DNA of 64,000 nucleotides from Aureimonas jatrophae (GTDB lineage Bacteria > Pseudomonadota > Alphaproteobacteria > Rhizobiales > Rhizobiaceae): NCBI RefSeq assembly GCF_900104035.1, contig NZ_FNIT01000001.1, positions 495,252 through 559,251 on the forward strand. The letters run 5' to 3'. Of the stretch, positions 44,766 through 54,691 are shown in pieces. Numbering within the stretch: position 1 is the first letter of the stretch; each line of letters opens with the position of its first letter. Below the pieces are notes generated by a model that had not been told where the DNA came from, ran no database searches, and saw only the letters and a list, made by a program, of their open reading frames with translations. The position numbers and the translations under genes are program-made.

Positions 44766-46400
44766 ATGACGCGCAACTGGAAGCAGACGGCGGCCGCGGT
44801 CGCCCTTCTCGCCGGCCTCGGTGCCGCGCCGGCCCTGGCGCAGGACGCGGCGCCCACCAACGGCGGCACGATCACCGTCACCTACAAGGACGACGTCGCG
44901 ACCCTCGACCCGGCCATCGGCTACGACTGGCAGAACTGGTCGATGATCAAGTCGCTCTTCGACGGGCTGATGGACTACGAGCCGGGCACGACCAACCTCG
45001 TGCCGGGTCTCGCCGAGTCCTACGAGATTTCGCCGGACGGCAAGGTTTTCACCTTCCGACTGCGCGAGGGCGTCAAGTTCCACAATGGCCGCGCGATGAC
45101 GGCCGAGGACGTGAAGTACTCGCTCGACCGCGTCACCAACCCGGAGACGCAGTCGCCGGGCGCCGGCTTCTTCGGCTCGATCATGGGCTACGAGGCGGTG
45201 TCGAAGGGCGAGGCGAAGGAACTGACGGGCGTCACCATTCCCGACCCGCGCACCATCCGCATCGAGCTGTCCCGGCCCGACGCGACCTTCCTGCACGTGA
45301 TGGCGCTGAACTTCGCCTCGGTCGTGCCGAAGGAGGCGGTGGATGCGGCCGGTGGCGACTTCGGGCGGCAGCCGGTCGGCACCGGCGCCTTCAAGCTAGC
45401 CGAATGGACGCCTGGCCAGCGCGTCGTCTTCGAGCGCAACCCGGACTACTGGCGCCAGGGGCTGCCGCATCTCGACGGCGTCACCTTCGAGATCGGGCAG
45501 GAGCCGATCGTGGCTCTGCTGCGCCTTCAGCAGGGCGAGATCGACATTCCGGGTGACGGCATTCCGCCGGCCAAATTCCAGGAGGTGATGGGCAATCCCG
45601 AGACCGCCAAGGAAGTGGTCGAAGGTGGGCAGCTTCACACCGGCTACATCACCATGAACGTGAAGATGGCGCCCTTCGATGACGTTCGCGTGCGCCGCGC
45701 CGTCAACATGGCGATCAACAAGGACCGCATCGTCCAGATCATCAACGGCCGCGCCAAGCCCGCCAACCAGCCGCTGCCGCCCTCGATGCCTGGCTATGTC
45801 GAGGGGTACGAGGGCTACAAGTACGACGTGGCGGCCGCCAAGGCACTGCTGGCCGAGGCCGGCCACGCCGACGGGTTCGAGACCGAACTCTTCGTCATGA
45901 ACACCGACCCGCAGCCCCGCATCGCGCAAGCCATCCAGCAGGATCTGGCGGCGATCGGCATCAAGGCATCGATCCAGAGCCTCGCGCAGGCCAACGTCAT
46001 CGAGGCCGGCGGCACCGAGACCGGCGCGGCGATGATCTGGTCGGGTGGCATGGGCTGGATCGCCGACTTCCCCGATCCGTCCAACTTCTACGGACCGATC
46101 CTCGGCTGCGCCGGCGCGGTGCAGGGCGGCTGGAACTGGAGCTGGTACTGCAACCCCGAGCTCGACAAGCTGGCGGCGGAGGCCGATGCGATCGTGGATC
46201 CGGCCAAGGCCGCCGACCGCTACAAGGCCTGGGGCGCGATCTACACGAAGATCATGGAGGACGCGCCCTGGGTGCCGGTCTTCAACGAGCAGCGCTACAC
46301 GATGAAGTCGCCGCGCATGGTGGGTGAGGACAAGCTCTTCGTGGATCCCGTCACGATCCCCGTGAACTACGACAACGTGAGCGTCTCCGATGTGCGGTAA
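44766..46400 (+). CDS. Dpp/Opp-family ABC substrate-binding protein
   Basis: The 544-residue precursor has a signal peptide (MTRNWKQTAAAVALLAGLGAAPALA) and an SBP family 5 domain with FTFRLREGVKFHNGR and VRRAVNMAINKDRIV. The ATG at 44766 follows a GGAG. It delivers the substrate to the adjacent permeases. The ligand cannot be deduced, but co-localisation with formamidase and AmiCR argues for an amide or peptide-like nitrogen source. It ends with an 11-base overlap into the amidase gene. Confidence 0.9.
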   Translation: MTRNWKQTAAAVALLAGLGAAPALAQDAAPTNGGTITVTYKDDVATLDPAIGYDWQNWSMIKSLFDGLMDYEPGTTNLVPGLAESYEISPDGKVFTFRLREGVKFHNGRAMTAEDVKYSLDRVTNPETQSPGAGFFGSIMGYEAVSKGEAKELTGVTIPDPRTIRIELSRPDATFLHVMALNFASVVPKEAVDAAGGDFGRQPVGTGAFKLAEWTPGQRVVFERNPDYWRQGLPHLDGVTFEIGQEPIVALLRLQQGEIDIPGDGIPPAKFQEVMGNPETAKEVVEGGQLHTGYITMNVKMAPFDDVRVRRAVNMAINKDRIVQIINGRAKPANQPLPPSMPGYVEGYEGYKYDVAAAKALLAEAGHADGFETELFVMNTDPQPRIAQAIQQDLAAIGIKASIQSLAQANVIEAGGTETGAAMIWSGGMGWIADFPDPSNFYGPILGCAGAVQGGWNWSWYCNPELDKLAAEADAIVDPAKAADRYKAWGAIYTKIMEDAPWVPVFNEQRYTMKSPRMVGEDKLFVDPVTIPVNYDNVSVSDVR

Positions 46401-47334
46401 GTGCGACTACACGATACACGGTCGCTCGTTCCACTACGGCTGGGACAACACGTTTCCGCCGGCCCAGCACGTCGCGCCGGGCTCGACGGTCTTCTTCGAG
46501 TGCCATGACTCCTCGGGCGGCCAGCTGACGGCCGCCTCCACCGTCGCGGATGTCTCGACACTCGACTTCGGCAAGATCAACCCGGTGACCGGGCCGATCT
46601 TCGTCGACGGCGCCGAGCCGGGCGACGCACTCAAGGTGACAATCGACAGCTTCGAGCCGTCCGGCTTCGGCTGGACGGCGAACATTCCGGGCTTCGGTCT
46701 TCTGGCGGATCAGTTCACCGACCCGGCGCTGACGCTCTGGCGCTACGATCCGAAGACGCTGGAGCCGTCCGCCTTCGGCTCGCACGGTCGCGTGCCGCTG
46801 AAGCCCTTCGCCGGCACGATCGGCGTAGCGCCGGCCGAGCCGGGCCATCACTCCGTGGTGCCGCCGCGTCGCGTCGGCGGTAATCTCGATATCCGCGACC
46901 TGTCGGCTGGCACGGTTCTCTACCTACCGATCGAGGTGGCGGGTGCGCTCTTCTCGGTCGGCGACACCCACGCCGCGCAGGGCGACGGCGAGGTCTGCGG
47001 CACGGCCATCGAGAGCCCGATGAACGTGACGCTGAAGCTCGACCTGGTGAAGGGCGCGAACCTCAAGATGCCGCGCTTCACGACGGCCGGGCCCGTGACA
47101 CGGCATCTCGACGCCAAGGGCTACGAGGTGACAACCGGCGTCGGGCCGGACCTCATGACCGGCGCACGCCAGGCGGTTGCTGACATGGTGGAGCTCCTGG
47201 CAGGCCGCTACAACATGAACCCGGTCGACGCCTACATGCTGGTCTCGACCTGCGGCGACCTGCGCATCAGCGAGATCGTCGACATGCCGAACTGGGTGGT
47301 CTCGTTCTACTTCCCGCGGGTCGTTCTGGAATGA
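46390..47334 (+). CDS. fmdA: Formamidase/acetamidase (FmdA/AmdA family)
   Basis: The 314-residue protein is a member of the acetamidase/formamidase family: VDGAEPGDALKVTI, VPPRRVGGNLDIRDL, FSVGDTHAAQGDGEVCGTAIE and a zinc-like DTHAAQGDGE motif. It hydrolyses formamide or short amides to ammonia and the acid. This anchors the operon's role in nitrogen acquisition. Its ATG lies inside the end of the binding protein gene, and its stop overlaps the ATPase start. Confidence 0.93.
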   Translation: MCGKCDYTIHGRSFHYGWDNTFPPAQHVAPGSTVFFECHDSSGGQLTAASTVADVSTLDFGKINPVTGPIFVDGAEPGDALKVTIDSFEPSGFGWTANIPGFGLLADQFTDPALTLWRYDPKTLEPSAFGSHGRVPLKPFAGTIGVAPAEPGHHSVVPPRRVGGNLDIRDLSAGTVLYLPIEVAGALFSVGDTHAAQGDGEVCGTAIESPMNVTLKLDLVKGANLKMPRFTTAGPVTRHLDAKGYEVTTGVGPDLMTGARQAVADMVELLAGRYNMNPVDAYMLVSTCGDLRISEIVDMPNWVVSFYFPRVVLE

Positions 47335-49127
47335 CGGCGACGGCCGCGTTGGAGGCGGCGGTCGGGGTGCCTGAAAGCCGGCACACCGTCCTCGAGGTCG
47401 AGAACCTCACCGTCGATGTCGGCACGCCGTACGGTCGCCGGGCCGTCGTGCGCGATCTTTCGTTCACGGTCGCGCACGGCGAAACCCTGTGCATCGCGGG
47501 GGAGTCGGGGTCGGGCAAGTCCATGACCTCGCTCGCGATCATGGGTCTCCTGCCGCGCCCGACCGCGCGGATCGCGAGCGGCTCCATTCGCCTCGGCGGG
47601 CGTGAGCTGACGCGGCTCGGTGAGGGGGAGATGCGCGCGGTTCGCGGCGACCGCATCGCTATGATCTTTCAGGAGCCGATGACCTCGCTGAACCCTGTGC
47701 TGACGATCGGGCGCCAGCTCACGGAGGCGATCCGTGCCCACCGCTCCGTGTCCGCCGGCGAAGCGCGCCGGCTGGCAGTGGAGGCGCTGGAGGCGGTCCG
47801 CATGCCACAGGCTGCCGCGAGGCTCGACCGCTACGCCCACGAGATGTCGGGCGGCCAGCGCCAGCGCGTCATGATCGCGATAGCGCTGGCGCTGCGGCCC
47901 GACCTTCTGATCGCCGACGAGCCGACCACGGCGCTCGACGTCACGGTCCAGGCTCAGGTCCTCTCGCTTCTGCGAGACCTGCAACGCGAGACCGGCACGG
48001 CCGTCATCCTCATCACCCACGACATGGGCGTCGTCGCCGAGATGTCGGACCGCGTCGTCCTGATGCGGCACGGCGAGGCCGTGGAAGGCGCGCCGACACA
48101 GCGCCTCTTCCGGGCGCCGGCGAGCGCCTACGCCCGCGAACTCCTCGCCGCCGTTCCGCGTATCGGCGAGGGCGCTGCACGCCGCCAGACGGTGCCTGCG
48201 GTGACCGAACGGGACGAACCGGTCGTGGCCGTATCGGACCTTCGCGTTCGCTTTCCCACCGCCTCCAACTGGTTCGGGCGGCCCGTCGCGGACCTGCATG
48301 CGGTCGGCGGCATTTCCTTCCGCATCGCACCGGGTGAAACGCTGTCGCTGGTCGGCGAGTCGGGTTGCGGCAAGTCGACCACCGCGAAGGCGCTTGCGGG
48401 GCTGGTTCCCTTTGAAGGCGATATCGTGGTCGCCGGACGCAACGCCGGCGAGCTCGATCGCGCCGGGCGAAAAGCGATGCGGCGCGACGTTCAGATGGTC
48501 TTCCAGGATCCCTACGCTTCGCTCGACCCGCGTATGACGGCAGGCGATCTCGTCGGCGAACCGCTCGTGATCCATCGGATCGAAACAACCGCAGAGCGGC
48601 GCGAGCGGGTCGCCTCGCTGTTCGAGCGCGTCGGTCTCTCTCCCGACCAGATGGGGCGCTATCCGCACGAGTTCTCGGGCGGCCAGCGGCAGCGCCTGTC
48701 GATCGCCCGCGCTCTCTCGCTCGGTCCCAAGCTGATCATCGCCGACGAAAGCGTTTCGGCCCTCGACGTCTCGGTTCAACGCCGTGTCCTCGACCTGCTC
48801 CAGGAACTGCAGGCGGAGCGGGGCGTGAGCTACCTCTTCATCTCACACGACATGGCGGTCGTGGAGAACATCTCGGATCGCGTCGCCGTCATGTACGGCG
48901 GGCAGATCGTGGAGACCGGCTCGCGCGACCAGGTTTTCGGATCACCCCATCATCCCTACACGCGCCGGCTGATCGAGGCCGTTCCCGTACCCGATCCGAC
49001 CCGTCGACGGCGCGCGTTCGCGCCTATGAACGAGGCTCATCCCGACCTCGTGCACGCGCGCGGAACGCGCCCGAACGCCGTTCAACTGCGCGAGGTGGCA
49101 CCGGGGCATTGGTCGGCAGCCGCATGA
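47331..49127 (+). CDS. Fused two-domain Dpp/Opp ABC ATPase
   Basis: The 598-residue protein carries two ATPase domains in one chain, equivalent to DppD plus DppF. The first has Walker A GESGSGKS (about residue 58), MSGGQRQR and [10 protein letters not shown]; the second has GESGCGKS (about residue 340), FSGGQRQR and [10 protein letters not shown]. The second Walker B uses ADES rather than ADEP. It couples by ATGA to fmdA and completes the importer, as in GsiA-type proteins. Confidence 0.94.
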   Translation: MTATAALEAAVGVPESRHTVLEVENLTVDVGTPYGRRAVVRDLSFTVAHGETLCIAGESGSGKSMTSLAIMGLLPRPTARIASGSIRLGGRELTRLGEGEMRAVRGDRIAMIFQEPMTSLNPVLTIGRQLTEAIRAHRSVSAGEARRLAVEALEAVRMPQAAARLDRYAHEMSGGQRQRVMIAIALALRPDLLIADEPTTALDVTVQAQVLSLLRDLQRETGTAVILITHDMGVVAEMSDRVVLMRHGEAVEGAPTQRLFRAPASAYARELLAAVPRIGEGAARRQTVPAVTERDEPVVAVSDLRVRFPTASNWFGRPVADLHAVGGISFRIAPGETLSLVGESGCGKSTTAKALAGLVPFEGDIVVAGRNAGELDRAGRKAMRRDVQMVFQDPYASLDPRMTAGDLVGEPLVIHRIETTAERRERVASLFERVGLSPDQMGRYPHEFSGGQRQRLSIARALSLGPKLIIADESVSALDVSVQRRVLDLLQELQAERGVSYLFISHDMAVVENISDRVAVMYGGQIVETGSRDQVFGSPHHPYTRRLIEAVPVPDPTRRRRAFAPMNEAHPDLVHARGTRPNAVQLREVAPGHWSAAA

Positions 49128-49227
49128 TGTCGCGCGCTTTCCGTGCTGGGCGCCATCCATGCTAGAATAGGGTGAATTTACGACTCAGCACGAGCGCCAT
49201 GGAGACCAGCCACTGCCCTTCGCCGCC

Positions 49228-49971
49228 GTGACGCCTATGCCAGCGGTCCGAAACCGCACGCTGCGCCTGCACGGATCCATCGCGCAGGATATCGGAACCG
49301 CGATTCTATCGGGGCGCTATCGCCCGGGCGATCTGTTGGCGAACGAGGTTCAGTTCAGCGAACAACTCAAGGTTTCGCGGACCGCTTACCGCGAGGCGGT
49401 TCGCATCCTCTCGGCCAAGGGCTTCGTCAGCAGTCGGCCGAAGGCGGGAACGCGCGTCAATCCGCGTGCCAGCTGGAATTTCCTCGATCCCGACGTGCTG
49501 CGTTGGATCTTCGAGAACGACCCGGTGGATCCCAGTTTCGTGCGTGAGCTGTTCGAGCTACGCCAGATCGTCGAGCCCTCGGCGGCCGCGCTCGCCGCAG
49601 CCCGCCGAACCGCATCGCATCTGGCGGTGTTGGAAGCAGCGTTGCAGGACATGGAAAGTCACGGACTGGCGGTCGAGGCCGGGCGTGTCGCCGACCGGTT
49701 GTTCCACGCGACGATCCTGGAAGCCACCGGTAACGGTGCCCTTGGCACCCTTGCCAGCGGCATCTCGGCGGCGGTCCGGTGGACGACCCTTCTCAAGGCG
49801 CGAGACGGCCACATGCCCCGGGACCCCATCCCCGAACACCGGGCGGTTCACGCAGCGATTGTGGCGGGCGATCCGGACCGTGCCCACGCCGCCATGGCCG
49901 GCCTCGTCGGACTGGCGTTCCAGGACATCAAGGGCATCGACCCGCGCATCGAGCTGGACCGCGACAGATAA
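49228..49971 (+). CDS. FadR-family (GntR) transcription regulator
   Basis: The 247-residue protein has an N-terminal winged helix (IGTAILSGRYRPGDLL, SRTAYREAVRILSAKGFV) and a C-terminal FCD ligand-binding domain (ELFELRQIVEPSAAALAA, FHATILEATGN, EHRAVHAAIVAGD). The FCD metal/ligand site often binds a sugar acid or carboxylate. A GTG at 49228 and ATG at 49237 are both possible starts. The target is unclear; it could control the amide operon or a distant sugar acid operon. Confidence 0.85.
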   Translation: MTPMPAVRNRTLRLHGSIAQDIGTAILSGRYRPGDLLANEVQFSEQLKVSRTAYREAVRILSAKGFVSSRPKAGTRVNPRASWNFLDPDVLRWIFENDPVDPSFVRELFELRQIVEPSAAALAAARRTASHLAVLEAALQDMESHGLAVEAGRVADRLFHATILEATGNGALGTLASGISAAVRWTTLLKARDGHMPRDPIPEHRAVHAAIVAGDPDRAHAAMAGLVGLAFQDIKGIDPRIELDRDR

Positions 49972-50084
49972 ACCGCGTCGAGAGGGCATCCCGCGCGCTT
50001 CGGCTGATGCAGGAATACCAACGCGGGGTTGCTGAAAACCAGACCTTAAGGTCCACCATGCAATGACTCTTCTCGGGAGAGGGG

Positions 50085-51614
50085 ATGTCGATGTCGGTAG
50101 GGGATACGACTGCGGGAGGGGAAGACCGGGCCATGCGGCTCTGGTTCCGCGTCGTCGTATCGTTGCTCTGCATCACGCTTCTTGCGGTCAGCTTCTGGTT
50201 TCATTTCGCGGACATGCGGGCGGCCCGTGAGCGGGTGGAACACGAAGCCGTCCTGATGGCGCGAGCGCTCTCGCGACACGCGGCCGATCTGACGAACCTC
50301 GTCGATATGCTCCAGTTCGACATGATCCAGTCGGCAGGCCAGATCATGCGCGGCGAACTCGACGCTCCCGGGGCCGAAAGCATCTGGCGCGATCGCCTGC
50401 GGCGTCTCGATGCCGTCGAGAGCATCTGTGCGTTCGATCGGACCGGCCGCCTCGTGCTGGCTTCGGGCGAGGAATGCGCCCGTGCGCCCCAACTGGAGTG
50501 GTTTCGCCCGTTTCCGGCGATCGCATCGAAGGTCGACCAGATCGGAATGCCGTTTCGGTCTCGCACCGGTCAGGACTGGCTGATTCCAGTCATGGAGACC
50601 TGGCAGGACGCTGCCAGGCGGCCCATGGGCATCGTCGTGCTGACGCTGCGCAGCGACTACCTATCCAGCGTCTACAACAACTACGACGTGACGGGTCGTT
50701 CGGGGATCGCATTGTATCGCGCCGATGGCGTTCTCCTGTCGCGGTTCCCGATGGTCGATGATCGGATCGGGCGCACCTTCGCCGATACGGAAGCCTTCCG
50801 CCCATCCTTGAGCCTGCCGTCGGGGCTGACGTCGGGCCCGTCTCCGATCGACGGGATCGATCGCGTGCGCGCCTTCGAGCGCGTTCCCAATGCCGCGCTC
50901 AAGGTCTTCGTGGCTCTGGACGTCGGCGCGCTGGCAGGCTGGAGCGCGACGACGCTCGCGTCGTTTGCGGCGCTCGCGCTTCTGATCGTGTGCGTTCTCG
51001 TGGTCAGTCGACAACTCGACCGGCACCTCGCATCGAACTTCGACACGCGCGAGAAGATGACGCTGCAGGCGCGAACCGACGCGTTGACCGGTCTTCCCAA
51101 CCGCCGCGCCTTCGACGAGGCCGTTGCACGAGAGTGGGCGAACGCCGCAGCGAACGGGACGTCGCTGTCGATGCTCCTGCTCGATGTCGACCAGTTCAAG
51201 GCCTTCAACGACACCTACGGCCATCTTTCCGGAGACGCCTGCCTTCGCCGCGTGGCGATCACGTTGCAGCAGGGTACGTTCGAGACGATCGGACATCTCG
51301 CTCGTTATGGCGGCGAGGAGTTCGCGCTCCTTCTGATCGACGTGACACCAAGTGTCGCGGTGCTCGTCGCCAACCACCTGCGAGCCAGCGTGCAGGCTCT
51401 CCAGATGCGTCACGCCGGCAACAAGGGACACGGCGTCGTGACGGTATCGATCGGCGTCGCGACCCAGGACCTGATGGACGCGCCGGCCGGCATGACGCCG
51501 GCCGATCTGATCGCCCGTGCCGATCAGGCTCTGTATCGCGCGAAGAACGCGGGACGGAACCGGGTCGAGTCGCTTCGCGAGACGGACGACGACGTAGTCG
51601 CCCTTCGCGCTTGA
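50085..51614 (+). CDS. Diguanylate cyclase with periplasmic sensor domain
   Basis: The 509-residue protein has two transmembrane helices (about residues 20-40 and 285-310) flanking a periplasmic dCache-like sensor, then a GGDEF domain with active GGEEF in RYGGEEFALL (about residue 408). It should make cyclic di-GMP from GTP. The product-inhibition I-site RxxD expected five residues before the motif is absent (FETIGHLARYGG), so feedback inhibition is probably lost. It converges on the Gfo/Idh gene with 19 bases between the stops. Confidence 0.9.
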   Translation: MSMSVGDTTAGGEDRAMRLWFRVVVSLLCITLLAVSFWFHFADMRAARERVEHEAVLMARALSRHAADLTNLVDMLQFDMIQSAGQIMRGELDAPGAESIWRDRLRRLDAVESICAFDRTGRLVLASGEECARAPQLEWFRPFPAIASKVDQIGMPFRSRTGQDWLIPVMETWQDAARRPMGIVVLTLRSDYLSSVYNNYDVTGRSGIALYRADGVLLSRFPMVDDRIGRTFADTEAFRPSLSLPSGLTSGPSPIDGIDRVRAFERVPNAALKVFVALDVGALAGWSATTLASFAALALLIVCVLVVSRQLDRHLASNFDTREKMTLQARTDALTGLPNRRAFDEAVAREWANAAANGTSLSMLLLDVDQFKAFNDTYGHLSGDACLRRVAITLQQGTFETIGHLARYGGEEFALLLIDVTPSVAVLVANHLRASVQALQMRHAGNKGHGVVTVSIGVATQDLMDAPAGMTPADLIARADQALYRAKNAGRNRVESLRETDDDVVALRA

Positions 51615-51633
51615 ACGGGCTCGCCTGGGCCTA

Positions 51634-52797
51634 TCAAGCCGCGGTGCGGCGTGCGCTCCGTTCGCCGTCCGAAAGCAAGGCCCGGCGTTCGTCCGGCGTG
51701 AACGCCGCCGGCTGCCGGCAATCGTGCCGAAGGCGGACCACCTCTCCGGTTTCCGCCGACCGCAGAATGCCGAGCATCGCCTCGAGAACGTGCAGGCCGA
51801 GTTCGCCGCTCGCGCGGTGCGGGCGTCCCGCCTCGATGGCGGCCGCCATCTCCGCCAAACCGAGACCGCGGTAGTTGGCATAGCGCGGAGCGGCGGGCGG
51901 ATAATTGAGGACCATCATCCGCTCGTCTCCTGCCTCGACGGGGTTCCACGTCTCCCGGTTGTCGGCGATCTCGATCGTGCCTCCGAAGAAGTTCGGATCG
52001 GGCACGCGGATCGACGCTCCGGTGCCGTAAAGCTCGATCGGCGTCATGCCGTGCTTCCAGACGTCGAAGCTGGCGAGAAGCGTCACCTGCGCGCCGGACC
52101 GGAAGCCGAGAAGAGCGTGGAACGTGGTCGGCGTCGTCACCGGAATGACCTGTCCGACATTGGGTCCTTCTGCCGTCACGGTTCGTTCGGGCAAGCCGAT
52201 CTGGCCCATCGCGATGACCTGGTCGATGGGTCCGAGCAGCGTGACCAGGGCCGAGAGGTAGTAGGGGCCCATGTCGAGAACCGGGCCGCCGCCCGGCTTG
52301 AAGTAGAAGGCCGGCGCCGGGTGCCAGTGCTCCATTCCGCGCGACATGATCGTGGCGACGCCCGAAAGCGTGCGGCCGACCGTGCCGTCCTCCATCAGGC
52401 GCCGGGCGGTCTGAGTGCCGGCACCCAGTACCGTATCCGGCGCCGTGCCGACGCGAAGGCCCTTCTCGTCGGCCAGGCGCATGATCGCCTCGCCGTCCTC
52501 CAGCGTCGTCGCCAGCGGCTTCTCGCCGTAGACGTGCTTGCCGGCGCGGAGCGCCCGCAGCGACACCTCGGCGTGGGCATCCGGGTTCGTGAGGTTCAGG
52601 ACGATGTCGACATCCGGGCTCTCGTAGAGCTCGTCGAGCGAGAGAGCCTTCAGGCCGTAGGTCTGGGCGCGCGCCTCCGCGGCTTCCGGCCGGGCGTCGG
52701 CGACCGCCGTGAACTGGATGTCGCGGAAGAGCGCGGCGTTGGTGAGGTAGATGTCGGATATGACGCCGCAGCCGACGAGGCCGATACGCTGGACCAT
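51634..52797 (-). CDS. Gfo/Idh/MocA-family oxidoreductase
   Basis: The 387-residue NAD(P)-dependent dehydrogenase has the nucleotide motif GLVGCGVIS at the N-terminus, the conserved GEKPLAT with catalytic Lys, and a C-terminal domain with MGPYYLSALVTLLG. It oxidises a sugar, inositol or related polyol. It is the last gene of the sugar-importer operon, starting 3 bases after the isomerase stop, so it probably converts the imported compound. Confidence 0.9.
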   Translation of the reverse strand: MVQRIGLVGCGVISDIYLTNAALFRDIQFTAVADARPEAAEARAQTYGLKALSLDELYESPDVDIVLNLTNPDAHAEVSLRALRAGKHVYGEKPLATTLEDGEAIMRLADEKGLRVGTAPDTVLGAGTQTARRLMEDGTVGRTLSGVATIMSRGMEHWHPAPAFYFKPGGGPVLDMGPYYLSALVTLLGPIDQVIAMGQIGLPERTVTAEGPNVGQVIPVTTPTTFHALLGFRSGAQVTLLASFDVWKHGMTPIELYGTGASIRVPDPNFFGGTIEIADNRETWNPVEAGDERMMVLNYPPAAPRYANYRGLGLAEMAAAIEAGRPHRASGELGLHVLEAMLGILRSAETGEVVRLRHDCRQPAAFTPDERRALLSDGERSARRTAA

Positions 52798-52800
52798 GGT

Positions 52801-53550
52801 TCAGTTCCCCTCGAAGCCGTTCATCGCGCGCAGGCTCGTCTCTGCGAAGCGGCGGAAGTCGGACGGATTGTCATGCTCGGCCACCATTAGGTCGCAGCCG
52901 GCAGCCTTGGCGGCTCGCCAGATCGCTGGCCAGTCCATCGTGCCGGTGCCGACATCCGCCCAGCCGTCCTCGTCCGTCTTCTCACCCGCGGGCGCTATGT
53001 CCTTGACGTGCAGGGCGTCGATGCGCCCGTTGTAGCGCTCGATCCAGCGCACGGGATCTTCGCCGCCGCGCACGATCCAGGCCGCGTCCGCTTCCCAGGC
53101 GATGGTCCCGGACGCCTCCAGGATGTGCTCGATCGGACGGGAACCGTCGTCCAGCGCGCGCATCTCGAAGTCGTGGTTGTGCCAGGCGAAGCGCAACCCC
53201 TCCGCCGAGACGCGGTCCGCCATGGCCGCGAGGCGCTGGGCGAAGGCGCGCCAACCGTCCGCATCGTTCGGGCGGTCGGCGGGCAGAAGGTAGGGTACCA
53301 CGACCAGTCCGATGTTGAGGCGCCGGACGATCTCGAGCGTGCGGTCGAACCGGTTTTCCAGGAGATCGACCGAGAAGTGGCCGCTCGGCACCGAGAAGCC
53401 GTTCGCTTGCACGCCCCCGGCCAAGGCGTCGAGGTCCTCGTAGAGGCCGCCGAACGGCTCGACGGCCTTATAGCCGAGCGAGGCGAGCGTCGAGAGTTGA
53501 TCGGCGAGCGGCGGGAAGTTGCGCGCCGAGTAAAGCTGCATCGAGTTCAT
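52801..53550 (-). CDS. Sugar phosphate isomerase/epimerase (TIM barrel)
   Basis: The 249-residue protein belongs to the xylose-isomerase-like TIM-barrel family: MQLYSARNF at strand 1, FSVPSGHFSVD, FAWHNHDFEM, and HVKDIAP followed by VAEHD for metal binding. The family interconverts keto- and aldo-sugars or inositol derivatives such as inosose. The ATG at 53550 removes a long spurious frame. Placed between the ABC ATPase and the dehydrogenase, it likely acts on the same imported sugar. Confidence 0.88.
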   Translation of the reverse strand: MNSMQLYSARNFPPLADQLSTLASLGYKAVEPFGGLYEDLDALAGGVQANGFSVPSGHFSVDLLENRFDRTLEIVRRLNIGLVVVPYLLPADRPNDADGWRAFAQRLAAMADRVSAEGLRFAWHNHDFEMRALDDGSRPIEHILEASGTIAWEADAAWIVRGGEDPVRWIERYNGRIDALHVKDIAPAGEKTDEDGWADVGTGTMDWPAIWRAAKAAGCDLMVAEHDNPSDFRRFAETSLRAMNGFEGN

Positions 53551-53572
53551 GGGCGATGTCCGGTTGGAGATG

Positions 53573-54691
53573 TCAGAGCCGCTCGCCGCTGGCCGTATCG
53601 AACAGCGAGGCGCGGGCGGGATCGAAGGAGAAGCGGATCGTCTCGCCGACCTGGAAGCGTCGCTCGCCATCGGTCCGGATCGAGAACGCGCGGTCGGCAA
53701 ACCGCGTCCAGACGAGCGTGTCGGCGCCCATCGGCTCCACGACCTCGACAGGTGCTTCGGCCTCGAAGGCGTATTCGCCGGGCCGGATCGAGACGTGCTC
53801 GGGTCGAACACCGAGCGTTGCCGACCGGGCGGATGCAGCCGACTGGAAGCCGTAGCGCTCCAGGGGAACGCGAACGCCGGCCGCCTCGAAGACCGGTGCG
53901 CCGGCACCGGCAATGATCTGCCCTTCGATGAAGTTCATGGCCGGCGATCCGATGAAGCCGGCAACGAAGAGGTTCCGCGGACGCGCATAAACCTCGGCCG
54001 GGGCATCGAGCTGCTGGATGACGCCGCCGCGCATGACGGCGATCCGATCGGCCAGGGTCATCGCCTCGATCTGATCGTGCGTGACGTAGATCATCGTGTT
54101 GCCGAGCTCCTGGTGGAGCTTCTTGATCTCGACCCGCAGTTCGGCGCGCAGCTTGGCGTCGAGGTTCGAGAGCGGCTCGTCGAACAGGAAGACGTCGACC
54201 TCGCGAACCAAGGCGCGTCCGATGGCGACGCGCTGACGCTGCCCGCCGGACAACTCGCCCGGTCGGCGCTTCAGGAGCGGTTCGAGTTGCAGGAGCTTGG
54301 CCGCCGCCGCCACGCGTCGCTCGATCTCCGCCTTCGGCGTCTTCGTCATGCGGAGGCCGAAGGACAGATTCTCGGCCACCGTCATGCGTGGATATAGCGC
54401 GTAGGACTGGAACACCATTCCGATGCCCCGCTCGGCCGGCTCCGCCCAGGTCACGTTGCGACCCGAGATCCAGATCTCGCCCTCGGACACGTCGAGTAGA
54501 CCCGCGATCGCATTCAGGAGCGTGGACTTGCCGCAGCCCGACGGTCCGAGCAGGACCAGGAACTCGCCTCGCGCGATCGCAAGGTCCATGCTCTTCATGA
54601 CATCGAGCGAGCCGTACTGGATGCCGAGATCCTTGACCTCGACCGCGCTCTCGCGAGCCTCCGCCGCTTTTAGCTGCGTCATCGCGTTCAT
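53573..54691 (-). CDS. Carbohydrate ABC transporter ATPase (MalK/UgpC type)
   Basis: The 372-residue ATPase has Walker A GPSGCGKST, Q-loop GMVFQSYALYP, signature LSGGQRQR, Walker B FLFDEPLSNLDAKLR, and a C-terminal TOBE regulatory domain (LGVRPEHVSIRPGEYAFEA). It powers import of a sugar with the two permeases upstream. It overlaps the MalG-type gene by four bases, with the ATG at 54691. Confidence 0.93.
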   Translation of the reverse strand: MNAMTQLKAAEARESAVEVKDLGIQYGSLDVMKSMDLAIARGEFLVLLGPSGCGKSTLLNAIAGLLDVSEGEIWISGRNVTWAEPAERGIGMVFQSYALYPRMTVAENLSFGLRMTKTPKAEIERRVAAAAKLLQLEPLLKRRPGELSGGQRQRVAIGRALVREVDVFLFDEPLSNLDAKLRAELRVEIKKLHQELGNTMIYVTHDQIEAMTLADRIAVMRGGVIQQLDAPAEVYARPRNLFVAGFIGSPAMNFIEGQIIAGAGAPVFEAAGVRVPLERYGFQSAASARSATLGVRPEHVSIRPGEYAFEAEAPVEVVEPMGADTLVWTRFADRAFSIRTDGERRFQVGETIRFSFDPARASLFDTASGERL

